Shown here: positions 34,676-44,008 of the stretch, piece by piece
How positions within the stretch are numbered: the first letter of the stretch is position 1
Layout: every line of letters starts with the position of its first letter
The notes under the pieces: generated by a model
Told to the model about the DNA's origin: nothing
Databases searched by the model: none
The model's input: the letters and a program-made list of their open reading frames with translations, nothing else
Made by a program: the position numbers and the translations under genes
Assembly: GCA_964384555.1 (NCBI GenBank)
Contig: CAYLLA010000001.1
Coordinates: 186,001-250,000, forward strand
Source: CAG-390 sp964384555
GTDB lineage: Bacteria; Bacillota; Clostridia; Oscillospirales; CAG-272
Reading direction: 5' to 3'
Length of the DNA: 64,000 bases

Positions 34676-36100
34676 TCAATATTTGTTGAATGCGGCAAAG
34701 GCGCGGTGCGCCTCGTAAAGATCGACCTTGGATATGATCTCATAGGGCGCGTGCATTGAAATTACCGGAACGCCCAGGTCAACGACCTCGATATTGTGCT
34801 TTGCAATGAACTTTGCAACGGTTCCTCCGCCGCCGGCATCTACCTTACCAAGCTCGCCCGCCTGCCAAACTACCGAATCGCGCTCCATTATCCCGCGCAG
34901 CCATCCGATATACTCGGCAGATGCATCGCTGGTGCCGCTCTTTCCGCGTGCGCCGGTGTACTTGGTAAGTACCACGCCGCAGGAGAGAAGCGAGGAGTTG
35001 CGCTTTTCAAATACATCGCCAAAGTTGGGGTCAAATGCTGCGGAAACATCGGCGGAGAGGCACTTTGAGTTCATCCTGACAACGGCGGGGGATACACCTG
35101 CGGATGCCGCTATGGCATCGATAAGATCAAGCATAAGCTCGCACTGCATGCCTGTGTTGCCGTCACTGCCAACCTCTTCCTTGTCGGCAAGTATGCAAAG
35201 CAGTGAGTTTTTGCCGCCCACGGCCTCAAACATGGCTGTAAGAGCGGGGTAGGAACAAACTCTGTCATCGTGACCGTAGCCGCAGATCATCGAGCGATCA
35301 AGGCCCGCATCGCGTGCGCGACCAAGGGGAACGGCGCAAAGCTCTGCGGAGAGAAGATCAGCCTCCTCGATGCCGAATTTCTCGTTGAGTATCTGCAAAA
35401 CGTTGAGCTTTATTCCGTCGGAAACATCATCGATCGGACGGCTGCCTACAAGAAGATTTAACTTTTCACCGGGGATGGCAGAGCCGAGGGGCTTTGAGTC
35501 ATCACCGTGGCCGAGGTGGGGAAGAAGATCGTTGATGTAAAGCACGGGGTCGCTATCATCCTCGCCGATGGTAACATTCACAACACTGCCGTCTTTTTTT
35601 ACAACAACTCCGTGAAGTGCCAAAGGAGTTGCCACCCACTGGTACTTGCGAATACCGCCGTAGTAGTGGGTCTTGAAGAAGCTCATGCCGGAATCCTCGT
35701 AAAGCGGAACCTGCTTGAGGTCGATGCGCGGGGAATCGATGTGCGCGGCCGATATCCGCATGCCGTTTTTAAGATCGTCTGTTCCGATGTAAAAGAGGAA
35801 CAGATTCTTGCCGCGGTTGTTGTAGTAATACTTGCCGCCGACCTCTATCTTATCTCCGAATTCGTAGGGGATAAAACCTTCGGCTTTTGCAAGCTCAATG
35901 CCAGCCGTTACCGCCTCGCGCTCGGTCTTTGCATCGTCAAGAAACTTCATATAACCGCGTGCATAGTCGTATGCGGAGTCTACAGCGGCCGCATCCTTGA
36001 GCTGATATACAGTTTTTTTGGTGTAAGCAAGCTCACGTGCCTGCTCTGCGGCGGTTTTCGTGGTAGTCTCATTGACTTCTTTTTCGTTTGTGTTCATCAT
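34676..36100 (-). CDS. aminopeptidase, M18 family
   Basis: Cytoplasmic zinc aminopeptidase preferring acidic or neutral N-terminal residues (aspartyl aminopeptidase group). 474 residues: SAAHIDSPRIDLKQVPL (first His ligand), a lid/dimerisation domain with YGGIRKYQWVATPLALHG, then CAVPLGRARDAGLDRSM, GYGHDDRVCSYPAL, ADKEEVGSDGNTGMQ (catalytic Glu-Glu), VRMNSKCLSADVSAAFDP, and the terminal VPVISMHAPYEI with the last His ligand. The start is the ATGATG pair after AAGGATG. It immediately precedes prfA. Confidence 0.92.
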   Translation of the reverse strand: MMNTNEKEVNETTTKTAAEQARELAYTKKTVYQLKDAAAVDSAYDYARGYMKFLDDAKTEREAVTAGIELAKAEGFIPYEFGDKIEVGGKYYYNNRGKNLFLFYIGTDDLKNGMRISAAHIDSPRIDLKQVPLYEDSGMSFFKTHYYGGIRKYQWVATPLALHGVVVKKDGSVVNVTIGEDDSDPVLYINDLLPHLGHGDDSKPLGSAIPGEKLNLLVGSRPIDDVSDGIKLNVLQILNEKFGIEEADLLSAELCAVPLGRARDAGLDRSMICGYGHDDRVCSYPALTAMFEAVGGKNSLLCILADKEEVGSDGNTGMQCELMLDLIDAIAASAGVSPAVVRMNSKCLSADVSAAFDPNFGDVFEKRNSSLLSCGVVLTKYTGARGKSGTSDASAEYIGWLRGIMERDSVVWQAGELGKVDAGGGGTVAKFIAKHNIEVVDLGVPVISMHAPYEIISKVDLYEAHRAFAAFNKY

Positions 36101-36143
36101 TGCGTTATCATCCTTTCGGTGTTTCGATCTGTCGTTTTTTATT

Positions 36144-36175
36144 TTATTGTTATTGTTATTGTTATTATCGTTATC
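36144..36175. repeat. short hexanucleotide (TTATTG)n tract
   Basis: About four copies of TTATTG, slightly interrupted at the 3' end, in the 88-nt gap between the transglycosylase stop and the M18 peptidase start (both minus strand). No hairpin is present. Confidence 0.7.
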
Positions 36176-36188
36176 AAAAAAGACGTGA

Positions 36189-36761
36189 TCAGCCGTAAAG
36201 CTTATCGTATTCCGCTATCGCCGATTCCATCGTCGCCACATATTCGGCAACGGTCTCGTCGGGGATGGTCTTAAGCTTGCCGGTGTCATCTGTGAGAGTG
36301 CTGTCACAAAGCCAACCGTCAACTGCCCTGTCACCTGCTCGCATGGCGGCAAAAACGCATTTCCAATCGGTATATTTCTTGTAAAGCGAGTATATGCGAT
36401 AACAGCCTATCTTCAGGTTTGTCTCCGGTTCGTAAAGCAGTCCGGGGTCTGTGTTTATTCCAAGTTCGCCGCCGTATTTTTCATAATCCTCGGCGGAGAG
36501 CTGCATCAGCCCTATCCTTGATACTCCGTCGGTGTCGGTCTTAAGGTCGGACCTAAAATCGCTCTCGACCTTGATCGTTGCATATATTATATTTGCGGGA
36601 ATGCCGAGATCCGCCGAATGCTGCATAACGGATGTTGTATATTCGCGCGGATATTTGGCCCGCTCTGCTTTGTCGCAAATTCGATCGTATGTCACGCCGC
36701 AAAATATCGAAAGCGCGGCGATGATAAGTATGGTCAGCGTTCGCTTGATGGCAGCTCTCAT
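36189..36761 (-). CDS. lytic transglycosylase (SLT domain), membrane-anchored
   Basis: 190 residues: an N-terminal membrane helix (residues 8-24) and an SLT domain with catalytic Glu66 in IKVESDFRSD, followed by GLMQLSAEDYEKYG, the NLKIGCYRIYSLYKKY motif and AMRAGDRAV (in place of the usual AYNAG). Cleaves the MurNAc-GlcNAc bond of peptidoglycan on the outer face of the membrane. Its ATG overlaps the coaE stop (ATGA), an arrangement frequently seen in Clostridia. Confidence 0.9.
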   Translation of the reverse strand: MRAAIKRTLTILIIAALSIFCGVTYDRICDKAERAKYPREYTTSVMQHSADLGIPANIIYATIKVESDFRSDLKTDTDGVSRIGLMQLSAEDYEKYGGELGINTDPGLLYEPETNLKIGCYRIYSLYKKYTDWKCVFAAMRAGDRAVDGWLCDSTLTDDTGKLKTIPDETVAEYVATMESAIAEYDKLYG

Positions 36762-37399
36762 TTTTTGATCAGCTCCTTAGCTGTTTGCAATGTCGCGCGT
36801 GACGACTCGTCGTTGTTCGATCCGTAGAGCTCGGCTATCCTGTCGGCAAATGCACAAAGTGCCGCTGCATCATGGTCGTTTCTGAATATATACGTACAGC
36901 GTTCAAGATAAAAGCTGTCCGGCAGTGAGGCATTTATGCGGGCATCAAGCTGTGCGCGTGTGCGCCGCCCGCCGTCCCTTTCGTAAAGCCTCGCCGCGCG
37001 TTCATCCCCAGCGGCAAGAATACCTATCGTTGCCTCGCAAAGCGAGTCGCATCCTGCCTCAAAAAGCTGTGGCGCATCTATCACCGTCGGCGCATCTGAG
37101 TGTTCTATCAGCAAAGACAGCTCCGCTTTTACATATTTGTGCGTGATAAGATCCAGCTTTTTGAGTGCCGCAGGATCCGAAAAAACTATATCGGACAGTG
37201 CGGATCTGTCAATGCCGCCGCATGGGAGCAAAACGCGGTCGCCAAAGCTTTCGGCAAGCTCGCGAGTGCAGTCGCTCGGTGCGGATATCATACCGTGATA
37301 TATCTTATCGCAATCAAGCACGCAAAAACCGCGCGCGGCCAGCAGTGAGCAAAAATATGATTTACCCGCACCGCTCGGTCCTGTCACTCCTATCGTCAT
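36758..37399 (-). CDS. coaE: dephospho-CoA kinase
   Basis: Last step of CoA biosynthesis, ATP-dependent 3'-phosphorylation of dephospho-CoA. P-loop GPSGAGKSY at residues 7-15, the CoA-domain DCDKIYH (Asp), and VIDAPQLFEAGCD with the LID Arg residues (RAARLYERDGG, where the family has R-x-x-x-R). 213 residues from the chosen ATG (GAGG ten bases upstream); an in-frame start 18 nt earlier is less likely. It overlaps the next gene by 4 nt. Confidence 0.93.
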   Translation of the reverse strand: MTIGVTGPSGAGKSYFCSLLAARGFCVLDCDKIYHGMISAPSDCTRELAESFGDRVLLPCGGIDRSALSDIVFSDPAALKKLDLITHKYVKAELSLLIEHSDAPTVIDAPQLFEAGCDSLCEATIGILAAGDERAARLYERDGGRRTRAQLDARINASLPDSFYLERCTYIFRNDHDAAALCAFADRIAELYGSNNDESSRATLQTAKELIKK

Positions 37400-37438
37400 T
37401 TTAAACCTCAAATACATATCGAAGAATATATATAATAT

Positions 37439-37467
37439 ATTATACTACAAAGTGTGACAAAAAGCAA
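37439..37467 (-). promoter_or_regulatory. possible promoter of coaE operon
   Basis: Minus strand TTGCTT (37467-37462) and TATAAT (37444-37439), 17-bp spacer; the -35 is weak. Confidence 0.4.
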
Positions 37468-37518
37468 TACCTCGGCGCATACTTGCGCCGATTATTCGCA
37501 AAACAAGGCAAAAAACGG

Positions 37519-37547
37519 TTGAAAAACACCGTGTGTTGGTGTATAAT
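37519..37547 (+). promoter_or_regulatory. sigma-A promoter of the HAD-MurB/whiA operon
   Basis: TTGAAA and TATAAT with a 17-bp spacer, 59 nt before the ATG. Confidence 0.75.
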
Positions 37548-37605
37548 AGTAGAGAATGAAATAAAGAATGCAACGATCATAACGATTTTTTGAGAGGATG
37601 CCGTG

Positions 37606-39255
37606 ATGAAATACAAATATCTTCTTTTTGATGCCGACGATACACTGCTTGATTTTAAGCGCTCGGAGCGGCAAGCACTTACCGAGACACTTAAAAGATA
37701 TTCCATCGAACCCACGGATGAGCTGATATCCGGATACAGCAGAATAAACGATTCGCTTTGGAAACTGCTTGAGCGCGGAGGAATAGAAAAGCAGGCACTG
37801 AGAGTTCGCCGCTTTGAATTATTCGCCGAGGAGTATTCGCTCCCCGCTGACCCGCACAAAATGGCGGTGGAATATACCGATAGGCTTGCCGAGCAGTCTT
37901 ATATCATCAGCGGTGCTGATGCGCTCTGCCGCGATCTTACGGCGGCGGGCTTCCGCCTGTTTGTTATAACAAACGGTATCAAAAGCATACAGACCAAAAG
38001 AATGGGCGCATCCCCGATACAGAGGTATATAGAACGCTCTTTTATATCAGAGGATGTGGGGCACGAAAAGCCGTCGGCGGCGTTTTTTGACCATGTTGAA
38101 CGGTCTATCCCCGATTTTGACCGGGGTGCTGCACTTGTGATAGGCGACTCGCTGACATCGGATATCGCCGGTGGCATCGGCGCGGGGATAGATACCTGCT
38201 GGTATGATCCCGCACACAAGTCACTGCCGGATAATATAAAGCCCACATATGTTATACACGATCTTTGCGAGCTTTACGGTATACTCGGTGTCGAGCCGAT
38301 GTCGCCTGCAAAAAATGCAGGTAGTGGTGAGAGCGAAAATAATATATCCGCCTATGCCGAAAAATTGGCGGTGCTTGGGATAGAGACAAAGACCGCCGAG
38401 CCGCTGTCCGTGCATTCAAGCTTTAAAATAGGCGGAGCGGCGGATCTTGGCGTGTTCCCGAAGACAGAGGGTGAGCTTGTGGCGGCACTTCGTGCGGCAA
38501 AGGAGTGGGGTGTGCATCGACTCGTGCTCGGCAACGGCTCCAATGTATTGTTTGACGATGACGGCTTTCGCGGCGCGGTCATATTTACAAAAAAACTGCG
38601 TGAAAAGTCTATTGACGGTAATATCCTTACCGCATCCGCCGGAGCTACGCTGCTTTCGGTTGCGGTCGAGGCACGCAATGCGGGACTTGGCGGGCTTGAG
38701 TTTGCATACGGTATTCCCGGCAGTGTCGGCGGTGCTGCGTGTATGAACGCGGGCGCTTACGGCGGCGAGATGGCGGACGTCATTGAGAGCGTAACGCTTT
38801 ATGATGCCCTCGCCGATAAGACCGTTACCCTGCCTGTCTCCGAGATGCAGTTCGGGTACAGAAAGAGCATAGCCATGGACGGCGAAAGATACACCGTCAT
38901 CTCGGCGAGGTTTAAACTCACACCGTGTGAGCAAAGTAAGATATCAGAAAAAATGAATGATTACATGTCCCGCCGCGTGGACAAACAGCCGCTTGAATAT
39001 CCAAGCGCGGGCAGTGTATTCAAACGCAGTGCGCCGACGGTATACACAGGCAAGCTTATTGAGGATTCCGGGCTTAAGGGATACAGGATAGGCGGCGCTC
39101 AGGTATCCGAAAAGCATGCGGGATTTATTATCAATGTCGGCGGGGCAACATCTGCCGATGTCAACGCGCTGATAGCGCACATTCAAAAGGTGATATTTGA
39201 AAATTACGGCATCTCGCTTCAGTGCGAGGTGCGCCGCATACCGGTATCGCAATGA
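37606..39255 (+). CDS. murB: HAD phosphatase - UDP-N-acetylenolpyruvoylglucosamine reductase (MurB) fusion
   Basis: A single uninterrupted reading frame of 549 residues. Residues 1-228 are a YjjG-like HAD nucleotidase: LLFDADDTLLDF (Asp9, Asp11), VITNG, GHEKPSAAFF (Lys) and VIGDSLTSDIAGG. A linker covers 229-245 (EPMSPAKNAGSGE). Residues 246-549 are MurB (type II): SSFKIGGAADL, LGNGSNVLFDD (309-319), YGIPGSVGGAACMNAGAYGGE, GYRKS, catalytic Ser470 (PSAGSVFKR), EDSGLKG and a C-terminal CEVRR. MurB reduces UDP-GlcNAc-enolpyruvate with NADPH/FAD. ATG 37606 (spacing 8 from GAGAGG) is preferred over GTG 37603. The stop overlaps the whiA start (ATGA). Confidence 0.9.
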   Translation: MKYKYLLFDADDTLLDFKRSERQALTETLKRYSIEPTDELISGYSRINDSLWKLLERGGIEKQALRVRRFELFAEEYSLPADPHKMAVEYTDRLAEQSYIISGADALCRDLTAAGFRLFVITNGIKSIQTKRMGASPIQRYIERSFISEDVGHEKPSAAFFDHVERSIPDFDRGAALVIGDSLTSDIAGGIGAGIDTCWYDPAHKSLPDNIKPTYVIHDLCELYGILGVEPMSPAKNAGSGESENNISAYAEKLAVLGIETKTAEPLSVHSSFKIGGAADLGVFPKTEGELVAALRAAKEWGVHRLVLGNGSNVLFDDDGFRGAVIFTKKLREKSIDGNILTASAGATLLSVAVEARNAGLGGLEFAYGIPGSVGGAACMNAGAYGGEMADVIESVTLYDALADKTVTLPVSEMQFGYRKSIAMDGERYTVISARFKLTPCEQSKISEKMNDYMSRRVDKQPLEYPSAGSVFKRSAPTVYTGKLIEDSGLKGYRIGGAQVSEKHAGFIINVGGATSADVNALIAHIQKVIFENYGISLQCEVRRIPVSQ

Positions 39256-40160
39256 ACTTTGGGGATATATTAAGAGCGGAGCTTATCGAGGCGCTCCCGA
39301 GGCGTGCTTGTTGCAGGCGCAGTTATCTGCACGGCTTGCTGATCAATGCCGAGTGCGGGATAGAGGGCGTGGTCATGTGCCGCGTTAAAAACGATGCTGT
39401 TGCGGATATCGTAAAAAAACTGCTCTCGGAACAGTATGGCAGAGAGCCGCAGGCACGCGGCGAGGTCTGCTACGGCAGGCACATATCCGTATTTGAGTTT
39501 GAATCGCGCCGATTGGCGGCGTATCTTTGCCGCCTCTCCGAGCCGTTCGATTGCGATCTGACGGACAGCGAGCCTGCAATACCCGAACTTAAATGTGCCG
39601 ATTGTAAAAATGCATTCATCGCCGGAGTTTTGCTGTCCTCGGCGCGTTGCTCGGATCCGCAAAAGACGGTGCGCATGGAGCTTGATGTAAACGACCGTGT
39701 GCGCGCCGAAAAGCTGGCAGCGTTGTTTGCAAAGGATCATTCAAATCCCGGATATTCCGAGCGATCCGGCAAATGCTCGCTCATATTTAAAAAGAGCGCG
39801 GAACTTCAGGATATATTATCCTCCGCGGGCGCACCGATGGCGGCCATGGAGCTGATACAGGGTGACCTGCTTCGCGAGTTCCGCGGCAATATAAACAGGG
39901 CATCGAATTGCGAGGTGAAAAATATCAGCCGCGCAGTCGGCGCATCGGCCGTACAGCTTGAGGCAATAGCCGCGATTCGTGCGGCGGGAGCGTTTGATTC
40001 GCTCCCGGATGACCTGCGAGAGACGGCTATGCTTCGAGAAAGTGAGCCCGAGTGCTCGATAGCCGAGCTTGCATCCAAGCACCCGCAAAGAATATCAAAA
40101 TCCGGGGTGGATCATAGGCTCAGGCGGATCTGTGATGCGGCCGCAAAGCTAAAAAAATGA
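39252..40160 (+). CDS. whiA: sporulation/division regulator WhiA
   Basis: 302 residues. N-terminal part MNFGDILRAELIEALPRRACCRRSYLHGLLINAE is the LAGLIDADG-like WhiA domain; the middle has FEFESRRLAAYL and CKNAFIAGVLLSSARCSDP; the C-terminal helix-turn-helix has ECSIAELASKHPQRISKSGVDHRLRRI. Widely conserved in Gram-positives, affecting cell division and, in actinobacteria, sporulation. The ATG overlaps the murB stop. In most Firmicutes rapZ (yvcJ) and yvcK lie between murB and whiA; here they are missing. Confidence 0.93.
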   Translation: MNFGDILRAELIEALPRRACCRRSYLHGLLINAECGIEGVVMCRVKNDAVADIVKKLLSEQYGREPQARGEVCYGRHISVFEFESRRLAAYLCRLSEPFDCDLTDSEPAIPELKCADCKNAFIAGVLLSSARCSDPQKTVRMELDVNDRVRAEKLAALFAKDHSNPGYSERSGKCSLIFKKSAELQDILSSAGAPMAAMELIQGDLLREFRGNINRASNCEVKNISRAVGASAVQLEAIAAIRAAGAFDSLPDDLRETAMLRESEPECSIAELASKHPQRISKSGVDHRLRRICDAAAKLKK

Positions 40161-40285
40161 CCGTTTGACGATCCTTTTGACGGAAAACATGATAATAAGA
40201 TATTTATATTTTTTGACAGATGATCGGATAGAAAAAACATCATCCGACCATGTCAGGATCATAAAATAAAAATGTGGAGAACACC

Positions 40286-43200
40286 ATGAGTGATTTCGTT
40301 CACCTGCATCTGCACAGCGAATACAGCCTGCTTGACGGCGCGTGCCGCATAGCGGATATCCCAAAGGCCGCGGCGCGTGCGGGGCACAAGGCGGTGGCAC
40401 TAACAGATCACGGCGCCATGTACGGCGCGGTGGCCTTTTATCGCGCTTGCCGCGATAACGGCATCAAGCCCATCATTGGCTGTGAGGTCTATGTTGCGCC
40501 GCGCTCAAGATATGAAAAACTGCCCGGGCGTGATAATGCCGCTCACCATATGGTGCTGCTGTGCGAAAATGAAAAGGGCTATAAAAATCTCATAAAGCTC
40601 GTGTCCCGCGGTTTTACGGAGGGCTTTTATTCGCGTCCGCGGGTGGATGACGAGCTGCTTTTGCAGTATCATGAGGGTATTATCGCTCTCTCTGCATGCC
40701 TTGCAGGAGAGATACCCGCAAAGATCGTGGGTGGCGACCTTGACGGCGCGCGCCGTTCGGCAGAAAAATATAAAAAAATATTCGGTAAGGATAACTTTTT
40801 TATTGAACTGCAAAATCACGGTATCGCTGAGGAGAGGCAGATCCTGCCCACACTTGCACGTATAGCGCGGGAATGCGATATAGGCATGGTGGCGACCAAC
40901 GATGTGCATTATATCAATCGCACCGATGCCTCAACACAGGCGATACTTATGTGCATACAAACAAACCGCACGATAAGCGATGGCCGCCCCGCGGGCTTTG
41001 AGACGGACGAGTTTTATTATAAATCCACCGATGAGATGCGCGCGCTGTTCGGCTCATTTGAGGGAGCTGTCGAGAATACGGTGCGCATAGCCGAGCGTTG
41101 CAATTTTGATTTTACATTCGGCAAGATACTTTTGCCGTCCTACCATCCAAAAACTGCGGCAGTCCACGGCTCGTCGAGTCGTGCAGAGGTGACGGCGGAT
41201 CCCGGTGCGCCCGAGACCGAAGAAAGCCCCAAAAAGAGTGCCGCCGTCGCGGCGGACAGGGAACTGCGCGAGCTTGCCGAGCGAGGGTTTTCGGCACTTA
41301 TCGAGAGCGGCGACCTGCCGTCCCCGGGGCATGAGACGGGCGAGTATCGCGAACGGCTTGAATATGAGTTGTCTGTCATCTCAGACATGGGGTATTCCGA
41401 TTATTTTCTTATCGTTTCGGACTATGTGGGCTACGCCAAAAAAAGCGGCATCCCTGTGGGACCGGGGCGCGGATCGGGAGCCGGCAGTCTTGTTGCCTAT
41501 CTCACAGGGATAACCGGCATCGACCCTTTGCGATATGATCTGCTGTTTGAGCGTTTTTTAAATCCCGAGCGTGTCAGCATGCCGGATATAGATATAGATT
41601 TTTGCTACGAGCGGCGAGATGAAGTCCTTGAGTACGTTAAGGAACGTTACGGTGATGACCACGTTTCGCAGATAATCACCTTTGGCACCATGGCCGCGCG
41701 CGCCGTCATCAGAGATGTCGGCAGAGTAATGGGCATTCCCTATGCCGAGGTCGATGCCGTTGCCAAGCTCGTGCCGCGCGAGATCGGCGTAAAGCTTGAC
41801 GCGGCAATGGAAGATAAGGATCTGCGCGAGATATACGACTCATCACCGCGCATACGTGAGCTTATAGACACGGCAACGGCTCTTGAGGGCATGCCGCGAA
41901 ATATCTCGGTACATGCGGCTGGTGTTGTGATAACAGAGGATCCGATAACCGAGTATCTGCCGCTGTCCGTCAGCAACGGCGCGGTGATATCGCAGTATGA
42001 TATGGATACCGTTGCATCCCTCGGTCTCCTGAAATTTGACTTTTTGGCGCTTCGCTATCTTACCATAATCGAAAATGCCGTGCGTGCCATAAAGGAGAAC
42101 GAGCCGGATTTTGATATCGAGCGACTGGATCTTTCGGACAGAGGCGTATATGATCTGATATCCCGCGGGCAAACGCTTGGCGTTTTTCAGCTTGAATCCC
42201 CCGGTATGCGCTCAATGCTTACCGAGCTGCGACCGCAGAATATAGATGATATATTGGCGGCAATAGCGCTTTTCAGACCCGGACCGATGGACTCCATACC
42301 AAAATATATCGCCGGCAAAAACGATCCGGCTTCCGTCAGCTACCCCTCCGAGCTTTTGCGACCGGTGCTGTCCGAGACCTACGGCTGTATCGTGTATCAA
42401 GAGCAGGTCATGAGCATATTCAGGATCATGGCGGGGTATACCCTCGGGCGTGCCGATGTTGTGCGTCGAGCCATGTCAAAGAAAAAGGCGGAGGCGCTTG
42501 AGGCGGAGCGCGGAGAGTTCGTGCGCGGCGCTGTGGCGCGAGGCATGGAGGAGAGGGCGGCTGTGGAGCTGTTTGACGATATGGCCGCATTTGCGGGATA
42601 TGCCTTCAACAAGAGCCACGCGGCGGCATATGCGCAGATATCCTTCCGCACGGCGTATCTAAAGGCGCACTACCCGCGCCAATATCTTGCCGCACTGCTC
42701 AGCTCTGTCCCCGGCGATCAGGTAAAGACCGCGCAGTATATAAGGGAGGCGGCAAAGCTTGGCATACGTGTTCTGCCGCCGGATGTTAACTGCGGATATG
42801 CGGATTTTCATGTTGTCGGCAATGATATAAGCTTTGGTCTGCTCGGTGTCAAGAATGTTGGCGGCCAGTTTATCGAAAAGATAGTGCGCGAGCGGGAACG
42901 CTGCGGCAGGTTTGGCGATATGGATGATTTTCTCACTCGCATGAGTGACGGAGAGCTGAACCGCAGAATGATAGAAACGCTTATAAAGGCCGGCGCTTTT
43001 GACAGTTTCGGGCGGCATCGCTCGCAAATGATCGAGGCACTGCCTGCGGCGATAACCGCGCTGACGGACAGGAGCCGAAAGAATCTTGAGGGACAGCTCG
43101 ATATGTTCTCCGCTTCATCTGACAACAGTTCGGGTGGGCTTTGCGTTTATCACGAAATGCCGGAATACCCCCTGCGCGAGCTGCTTGAGTATGAAAAGGA

Positions 43201-43960
43201 AAGCACCGGGATCTGTTTTTCCGGGCATGTGCTTGACGGATATTCAAAAAATATCGAGGCACTGTCTCCGCTATCGCTCGGCGAGCTTACGGTGGAGGAT
43301 GGCGGCGATGGCGCCCCCGGTGACGGCGCAGATCTTATGTCGTTCGATAAAAAGCAGATACTCGCCGTCGGCATGATAGCCAACGTTACCCGCAAGACCA
43401 CCAAAAACGGCGATGTCATGGCATTTTTTGTGCTTGATGACAGCGTGGGAAGAATCGAGGTCATAGCCTTTGCCAAAAGCTATGATAAATACAGCGGCAT
43501 CATAAGAGAGGGCGAGGCGGTGTACGTCCGCGGGACGATCTCGGTACGGGACGGTCGCGAGGGCTGTGAGTGCAGGCTGATCCTAAATCAAATAGCACCG
43601 CTTATTCCGAATGAAAGATATACGGCGGAAAGAGCGGCTCGCGACAGCGCGCGCGGCGCGGCGGAGAGCGAAAACGCAAACAACGGTCGCCGCGATACGC
43701 CGCGACCCACCGCCGCAGTCGTGTCGCCTAAAAAGATACCAAGCGTTTTGTATATTCGTGTTCCGTCAAAGGATAGCGCGGTGTATAAAAAGTGCCTTAA
43801 TATGGTCGGGATATTTGACGGTACACTGAAGACTGTGTTTTATTATTCCGATGTTTCCGAGTACGAGGACAGCTCCATCGGAGCGGATATATCAAGCGCC
43901 GGCGGGCTTTTGCGTGAGCTGCGCCTCTTGGCGGGAGATGAAAATGTAGTATTGCGTTAA
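40286..43960 (+). CDS. dnaE: DNA polymerase III subunit alpha (DnaE)
   Basis: Replicative polymerase subunit, 1224 residues from the ATG (GTGGAG ribosome site). N-terminal PHP domain (FVHLHLHSEYSLLDGACRI, LTDHGAMYGAV). Palm motif PDIDIDF with the two catalytic Asp at residues 434 and 436, GPGRGSGAGSLVAY, the fingers FRPGPMDSIPKYI, GCIVYQEQVM, and C-terminal helix-hairpin-helix (DRSRKNLEGQLDMF) and OB-fold (MIANVTRKTTKNGDVMAFF). A 35-residue polar insertion (AEVTADPGAPETEESPKK) lies near residues 290-330 between PHP and palm. This is the DnaE type, not PolC. Located right after whiA, as in related Clostridia. Confidence 0.96.
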   Translation: MSDFVHLHLHSEYSLLDGACRIADIPKAAARAGHKAVALTDHGAMYGAVAFYRACRDNGIKPIIGCEVYVAPRSRYEKLPGRDNAAHHMVLLCENEKGYKNLIKLVSRGFTEGFYSRPRVDDELLLQYHEGIIALSACLAGEIPAKIVGGDLDGARRSAEKYKKIFGKDNFFIELQNHGIAEERQILPTLARIARECDIGMVATNDVHYINRTDASTQAILMCIQTNRTISDGRPAGFETDEFYYKSTDEMRALFGSFEGAVENTVRIAERCNFDFTFGKILLPSYHPKTAAVHGSSSRAEVTADPGAPETEESPKKSAAVAADRELRELAERGFSALIESGDLPSPGHETGEYRERLEYELSVISDMGYSDYFLIVSDYVGYAKKSGIPVGPGRGSGAGSLVAYLTGITGIDPLRYDLLFERFLNPERVSMPDIDIDFCYERRDEVLEYVKERYGDDHVSQIITFGTMAARAVIRDVGRVMGIPYAEVDAVAKLVPREIGVKLDAAMEDKDLREIYDSSPRIRELIDTATALEGMPRNISVHAAGVVITEDPITEYLPLSVSNGAVISQYDMDTVASLGLLKFDFLALRYLTIIENAVRAIKENEPDFDIERLDLSDRGVYDLISRGQTLGVFQLESPGMRSMLTELRPQNIDDILAAIALFRPGPMDSIPKYIAGKNDPASVSYPSELLRPVLSETYGCIVYQEQVMSIFRIMAGYTLGRADVVRRAMSKKKAEALEAERGEFVRGAVARGMEERAAVELFDDMAAFAGYAFNKSHAAAYAQISFRTAYLKAHYPRQYLAALLSSVPGDQVKTAQYIREAAKLGIRVLPPDVNCGYADFHVVGNDISFGLLGVKNVGGQFIEKIVRERERCGRFGDMDDFLTRMSDGELNRRMIETLIKAGAFDSFGRHRSQMIEALPAAITALTDRSRKNLEGQLDMFSASSDNSSGGLCVYHEMPEYPLRELLEYEKESTGICFSGHVLDGYSKNIEALSPLSLGELTVEDGGDGAPGDGADLMSFDKKQILAVGMIANVTRKTTKNGDVMAFFVLDDSVGRIEVIAFAKSYDKYSGIIREGEAVYVRGTISVRDGREGCECRLILNQIAPLIPNERYTAERAARDSARGAAESENANNGRRDTPRPTAAVVSPKKIPSVLYIRVPSKDSAVYKKCLNMVGIFDGTLKTVFYYSDVSEYEDSSIGADISSAGGLLRELRLLAGDENVVLR

Positions 43961-44008
43961 GCGACTGAATGGCCGGACAGGTCAAAGTCGGCAGGGCGGC
44001 AGAGAGTG

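Noticed and set aside
35507..36274. Open frame antisense to the M18 peptidase gene with a hydrophobic C-terminus
   Set aside because: The hydrophobic end comes from reading the (TTATTG)n tract; the start has no ribosome site.
37606..39255. HAD and MurB as two separate genes with an unseen stop
   Set aside because: The frame reads through the linker without a stop and there is no ribosome site or start suited to a separate MurB.
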